64,000 nucleotides of DNA, from NCBI GenBank assembly GCA_036267155.1, contig DATAWP010000041.1, forward strand, positions 1 to 64,000. The letters are read 5' to 3'. A program made the translations under genes and the position numbers. This document shows positions 61,083-64,000 of the stretch, in pieces. The DNA comes from PALSA-1353 sp036267155. Its GTDB lineage: Bacteria > Planctomycetota > Phycisphaerae > Tepidisphaerales > Tepidisphaeraceae. The first letter of the stretch is position 1, and each line of letters starts with the position of its first letter. The notes below the pieces were generated by a model. That model did no database searches. It was not told where the DNA came from and saw nothing but the letters and a program-made list of their open reading frames with translations.

Positions 61083-61530
61083 TGACGGCCGAAATCGCCT
61101 GCTCGATTATCAGAAATCGCGGCCGCCGCGCACATCGTCGGTTGGCCTGTTGACGTTCCAGCGAGCGGTCGGCGCCCCAGAGGCGGAGTCGCCGCGTTCC
61201 GCGGCCAGTTCAGCGGAGTTTCGAACTCAGGTTCGACCTCAACCGTCCTTCACAGCCCCGCGCGTCCGACCTCCGCCTGAACGTTCAACGGTGATGACCC
61301 ACCGACGCATCGCGTGTCGGCTCCCGTGGCAATTAAGGGGAGGTCGGACAAGGCGGGTTGTGAAGGACGGTTGAGGTCGAGCATGTGCTCGAAACTCCGC
61401 TGCGCTTGACGCCGCAGGCGGCGACTCGCTTCTTCGTCCGCCGGCGGCTCGCCGGAACATTGTCAGGCGGGCCAACGGGTTCCGCGGCGGCCGCGATTTC
61501 TGATATTGGAGCCGGCGATTTCGGCCGTGA
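61083..61530. repeat. 192-bp inverted duplication with 64-bp spacer
   Basis: The left arm (61083-61274) and right arm (61339-61530) are both 192 bases and are imperfect reverse complements along the whole length. Shared words include TGACGGCCGAAATCGCC, CAGAAATCGCGGCCGCCGCG, CAGCGGAGTTTCGA, CTCAACCGTCCTTCACA and GTCCGACCTCC. The spacer is 61275-61338. Both arms translate to similar peptides (YQKSRPP, AEFR, RPQPSFT), so they are two copies of one unit. No transposase or supported gene lies here; the region fills the 623-bp gap between the ketosynthase and the GYF-RDD gene. Confidence 0.9.
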
Positions 61531-61654
61531 CGAAAACTGCAACCGATAAAAATCCGCTCCGCCGCACGCCGAAGACTGTCCAGGTAGAGCGATTCCGTTT
61601 TGTTGTAAACGGTTACGAGCGTTCGATATACTTTCAGCAACCCCGAGGCCACCC

Positions 61655-62365
61655 ATGCCCGAAAGCGAATGGTATTACGCACAAAACGACCGGCAATTCG
61701 GCCCGGTAACGCTGCAAGCGTTGACGGACATGATTCGCCAGGGCCACGTGCTGCTGAGCGATCTGGTGTGGACGGAAAATATGCCCGATTGGCGACCAGC
61801 ATCTGAGACCCCCGAGCTGGCGCCCTGCATGGCTGCGCCCTCCGCCGCGCCAACGGCCGCGAATTTGAATCCGTGGCCCGCCGGCACTTCGCTGAATTAT
61901 TTTTCGCCGGTTGCAACCGCCGCGGTGGCCGCGCCATACGCCGGGTTCTGGATGCGCTTCGTCGCGTTCATCATTGACGCAATTATTCTTGGCGTGGCCG
62001 CGGCCCTGCTCGAAGCGTTCATCGGCGGGGCGGGCGTGCTGACGGTTTTCCCAAGAAATTCCTTCGCACCCGTTCTGGGAATTTTCGGACTGGCTGAAAC
62101 CGGCAAAATTGCGCTGGGATGGCTGTACAACGCACTGATGGAAAGCTCGCGGTGTCAGGGCTCAGTCGGAAAATTGGCCCTCGGCCTTGCCGTCACGGAC
62201 ATGGCCGGCCAACGCATCGGCTTCGGCCAGGCCACCGGCCGGCATTTCGGAAAATACCTCTCCTATATGACGATGTTCATCGGCTTCATGATGGCCGGCT
62301 GGACCGAAAAAAAGCAGGCGCTGCACGACATGCTGGCTGGTTGCCTGGTCGTCCGCATACGATAG
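61655..62365 (+). CDS. GYF_2-RDD membrane protein
   Basis: 236 residues. The N-terminal ~50 residues are a GYF_2 module (EWYYAQNDRQFGPVTLQALTDMIRQGHVLLSDLVWTENMPDWRPA), a peptide-binding or adaptor domain. After a linker, the RDD domain has AGFWMRFVAFIIDAIILGV with the Arg and Asp pair, then SVGKLALGLAVTDMAGQRIGFGQATGRHFGKYLS and KKQALHDMLAGCLVV. It is an inner-membrane protein; RDD proteins have been linked to transport, but no substrate is known. Start ATG 61655. Confidence 0.88.
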   Translation: MPESEWYYAQNDRQFGPVTLQALTDMIRQGHVLLSDLVWTENMPDWRPASETPELAPCMAAPSAAPTAANLNPWPAGTSLNYFSPVATAAVAAPYAGFWMRFVAFIIDAIILGVAAALLEAFIGGAGVLTVFPRNSFAPVLGIFGLAETGKIALGWLYNALMESSRCQGSVGKLALGLAVTDMAGQRIGFGQATGRHFGKYLSYMTMFIGFMMAGWTEKKQALHDMLAGCLVVRIR

Positions 62366-62444
62366 AACGCGGCGGGGGCCTGTCGTATTTGAGTTCCGGT
62401 GCTGGTAGAGTCTGAAATCACTTCGTACCAAACAAGGAGGTCCA

Positions 62445-62672
62445 ATGGCCAAATTCGTGAAAATCGAAGATCTCGTGATCGACCTGGAGAAGATCACTTG
62501 TTTCGAGAAGACAGCCGACGACCTTATTATTTGGATTCTCAGCCGCGAAAATCCCGTCGTCTTTCGCAGCGATCAGGGTTCGGCGGTTTATTCGATGCTG
62601 CTGAAGGTTTTGGCGCCGGAATCCTGGAAAGTCCCGGCCAGGGAAGGGACGGGCGCATTCAATGAACCCTGA
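62445..62672 (+). CDS. Small soluble protein, unknown, related to next gene
   Basis: 75 residues. IDLEKITCFEKTADDLIIWILSRENPVVF and SAVYSMLLKVLAP suggest a beta-rich sandwich. It is similar in order to the C-terminal half of the next gene (FDLSKVCGVRISEDHLV, ALDALAADT). The start ATG 62445 has AAGGAGG upstream. No named family recognised. Confidence 0.7.
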   Translation: MAKFVKIEDLVIDLEKITCFEKTADDLIIWILSRENPVVFRSDQGSAVYSMLLKVLAPESWKVPAREGTGAFNEP

Positions 62673-62719
62673 ACGTGTACGCTCCCAATTCCTATTTGAA
62701 AGCCACAAGGAGAATCATC

Positions 62720-63115
62720 ATGGCTTTGACGCGGTTCGACAGAATTCTGATTGACCTCGACTACGTTTACGCCATGACCGTCTCCGAATGGCTCGGTGAA
62801 GACTACAGGAATCCCGCCGAGCTATCGATCTTTTCCGACATTCCTCATCTTGCACCGGGCCAAGAGGTGGCATCAATTACCGGAACTGGCGCCGTCGCCG
62901 CATGGAATAGAATCATCTCGGACAAACAGCTCACGATTGCCGGAAGCGTTGCCTTCGATCTGTCGAAGGTCTGCGGGGTCAGAATTTCCGAAGATCATTT
63001 GGTGGGCACCATGGTCTTCCGTTTCAACGATCAACGCGGCGCTACCCTGGCCCTGGACGCATTGGCCGCAGACACCATCTGGCACCATCCTGAATTGTTT
63101 GTTGAACCTGAATGA
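62720..63115 (+). CDS. Small soluble protein, unknown, tandem relative
   Basis: 131 residues. Two units of related form: RFDRILIDLDYVYAMTVSEW at the start and VAFDLSKVCGVRISEDHLVGTMVFRFNDQRGATLALDALAAD at the end, the latter resembling the preceding gene. Start ATG 62720 with AAGGAG upstream. It could be an immunity-like or sensor protein, but that is a guess. Confidence 0.7.
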   Translation: MALTRFDRILIDLDYVYAMTVSEWLGEDYRNPAELSIFSDIPHLAPGQEVASITGTGAVAAWNRIISDKQLTIAGSVAFDLSKVCGVRISEDHLVGTMVFRFNDQRGATLALDALAADTIWHHPELFVEPE

Positions 63116-63122
63116 GGGAGGG

Positions 63123-63572
63123 GGTGCGATTGATACTAGTGCCATAGAACTGGCACTGGTAAAGTTTGAATTCTCCCGATTTATTGGTGAGGATATGCAC
63201 ATGGAATTCCTAAATGGCGCGACACTGGAAACCGTCTCGGGAAAAATAGTCGCGGTAATCCTGAAAAGCCCCACGCCGCAAGTATTAACTGTAGAATGCT
63301 TGGCCCTGCTTAAAGATTGAAAGCTATTTGTAGATTGCCTCCCAAAACGACCGGGAAAATATGTTGTGTCCGTTCCCGACGATGCTGTCATTTCTAGCCG
63401 ATCGGAAACGGCTCCAAAAGAAGTCCCCGGAGAATTTGCGATAATCATCGGCCCGGAATCCGATGCCGGGAAGCTAACGATCTTTTTTCGCGGAACCCCC
63501 GAAAGCGATGGTAACAATACACACGTTGCACTCCCGGCCCTCGGAACCGCAGAGGCCCACCGCTGCCTATAA
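63123..63572 (+). pseudogene. Possible third tandem small gene, broken or with internal TGA
   Basis: One frame reads through IELALVKFEFSRFIGEDMHMEFLNGATLETVSGKIVAVIL to a TGA at 63318-63320 and then continues (KLFVDCLPKRPGKYVVSVPDD...ALGTAEAHRCL) to TAA 63572. No good ATG starts the first part (ATG 63195 is late), and the second part has only GTG starts. This looks like one gene interrupted by a stop and lacking a start, or two tiny genes. Confidence 0.35.
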
Positions 63573-63869
63573 TTGGTTTGCCGAAACACGCTAGGCGTGT
63601 CTGCGAATGTTCGCTGCATTGCACTGACGATGCCATAAGGCCGGGATTTTTTTGTCTTCATCCTGGAGCATCATATCGGGGCTTTCATGATATCTCCGGG
63701 CTTTCATGATTAATCAGAATTTTGGAACTTAACATAACATGGATTATAGGACGTAGTGGGGCGGGGAAATCGCAGCGAGGCGCGGAGGCCTGAAACCTCT
63801 GAGTCTTTGCGGCTCTGCGTGAGATTCTTTCGCAACGCACGCGTCCCAAGGCGACGCGGCTAAAAGTGG

Positions 63870-64000
63870 TTATGAATTGGTCGCGGTTTTGACGGCCGAC
63901 TCGACTGTCGAGCGATATTCCGGCGAGACGTGCAGGCGGCGGAACATTAATTGTCTGCTCAATACCTGCGTCAATGGCGAGATCGCGGCGAAAGACGCCA
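63870..64000 (-). CDS. Partial CDS at window end (C-terminus only)
   Basis: On the minus strand a frame is open from the window end to TAA at 63870-63872, giving ~42 residues: TQVLSRQLMFRRLHVSPEYR then STVESAVKTATNS. Codon use is GC-rich and natural, but the product cannot be named from this piece. Between 63573 and 63869 no gene was seen; a CGCAGAG-type repeat lies near 63784-63830. Confidence 0.35.
   Translation of the reverse strand, partial: ASFAAISPLTQVLSRQLMFRRLHVSPEYRSTVESAVKTATNS

Noticed and set aside
61051..61374. 107-codon plus-strand frame in left arm of the 192-bp duplication
   Set aside because: The arm-encoded peptide is mirrored on the minus strand by the other arm; frame is not preserved across the spacer and codon use is not gene-like.
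61239..61937. 232-codon minus-strand frame
   Set aside because: Runs from inside the GYF-RDD gene through the inverted duplication; both arms give similar peptides only because they are copies of the same DNA.

Overview
The window looks like a chromosome segment from a GC-rich planctomycete, most likely of the Phycisphaerae/Tepidisphaera type. This is an inference from several signs: three intact PEP-CTERM surface proteins plus a decayed dockerin/PEP-CTERM remnant, small Cys4 ribbons of the CxKCGYDLRA type, a ribosomal cluster lacking rpmD (L30), and many TPR proteins. No rRNA, tRNA, CRISPR array, phage or insertion-sequence transposase was seen.

Layout. 1-15.1 kb is a mixed housekeeping and surface region: the 3' part of acetyl-CoA synthetase, two repeat-rich PEP-CTERM proteins (GloVer-type and YD-repeat), a TPR/O-GlcNAc-transferase-like protein, an MmcB-like nuclease-fold protein, an endonuclease/exonuclease/phosphatase protein, an MBL hydrolase, bifunctional PutA, and an agarase-like glycoside hydrolase. 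15.7-21.4 kb holds fusA on its own (no rpsL, rpsG or tuf) and a translationally coupled pair of GT-C-like membrane proteins. 21.5-37.2 kb is a long S10-spc-alpha cluster from rpsJ to rplQ that includes secY, map, rpmJ and rpoA. L30, S4, adk and infA are missing from their usual places, and several proteins carry low-complexity tails. 37.2-44 kb holds a PEP-CTERM remnant, a GT2 enzyme, a hotdog protein, a LAB_N protein and a 1,126-residue PEP-CTERM beta-repeat protein. 44.3-50.8 kb (minus strand) is a def-fmt-rsmB group with a glycoside hydrolase set between fmt and rsmB, followed by small membrane proteins. 51-57.6 kb holds a TPR/ABC-ATPase pair, a zinc-ribbon DUF4190 protein, and a three-gene unit (zinc-ribbon ABC exporter, small GNAT-like protein, DUF1854 protein) preceded by a promoter, a 35-codon leader ORF and an intrinsic terminator. 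57.8-64 kb holds a pteridine-reductase-like SDR, a YpdA-like reductase, a ketosynthase, a GYF-RDD protein and tandem small unknown genes.

Two patterns stand out. First, intergenic hairpins built from 7-bp words lie at seven places, four of them inside the ribosomal cluster. Their sequence words differ (three loci share an AATAGG word; the others use ATTCGAA, AACTTGG, CTAGCCT and CGCAGAG words), yet the architecture is the same, including one perfect 37-bp inverted repeat three bases after a stop codon. Second, the ABC/GNAT-like/DUF1854 unit has an unusually complete attenuator-type leader. A 192-bp inverted duplication at 61.1-61.5 kb is a third structure that no gene explains.
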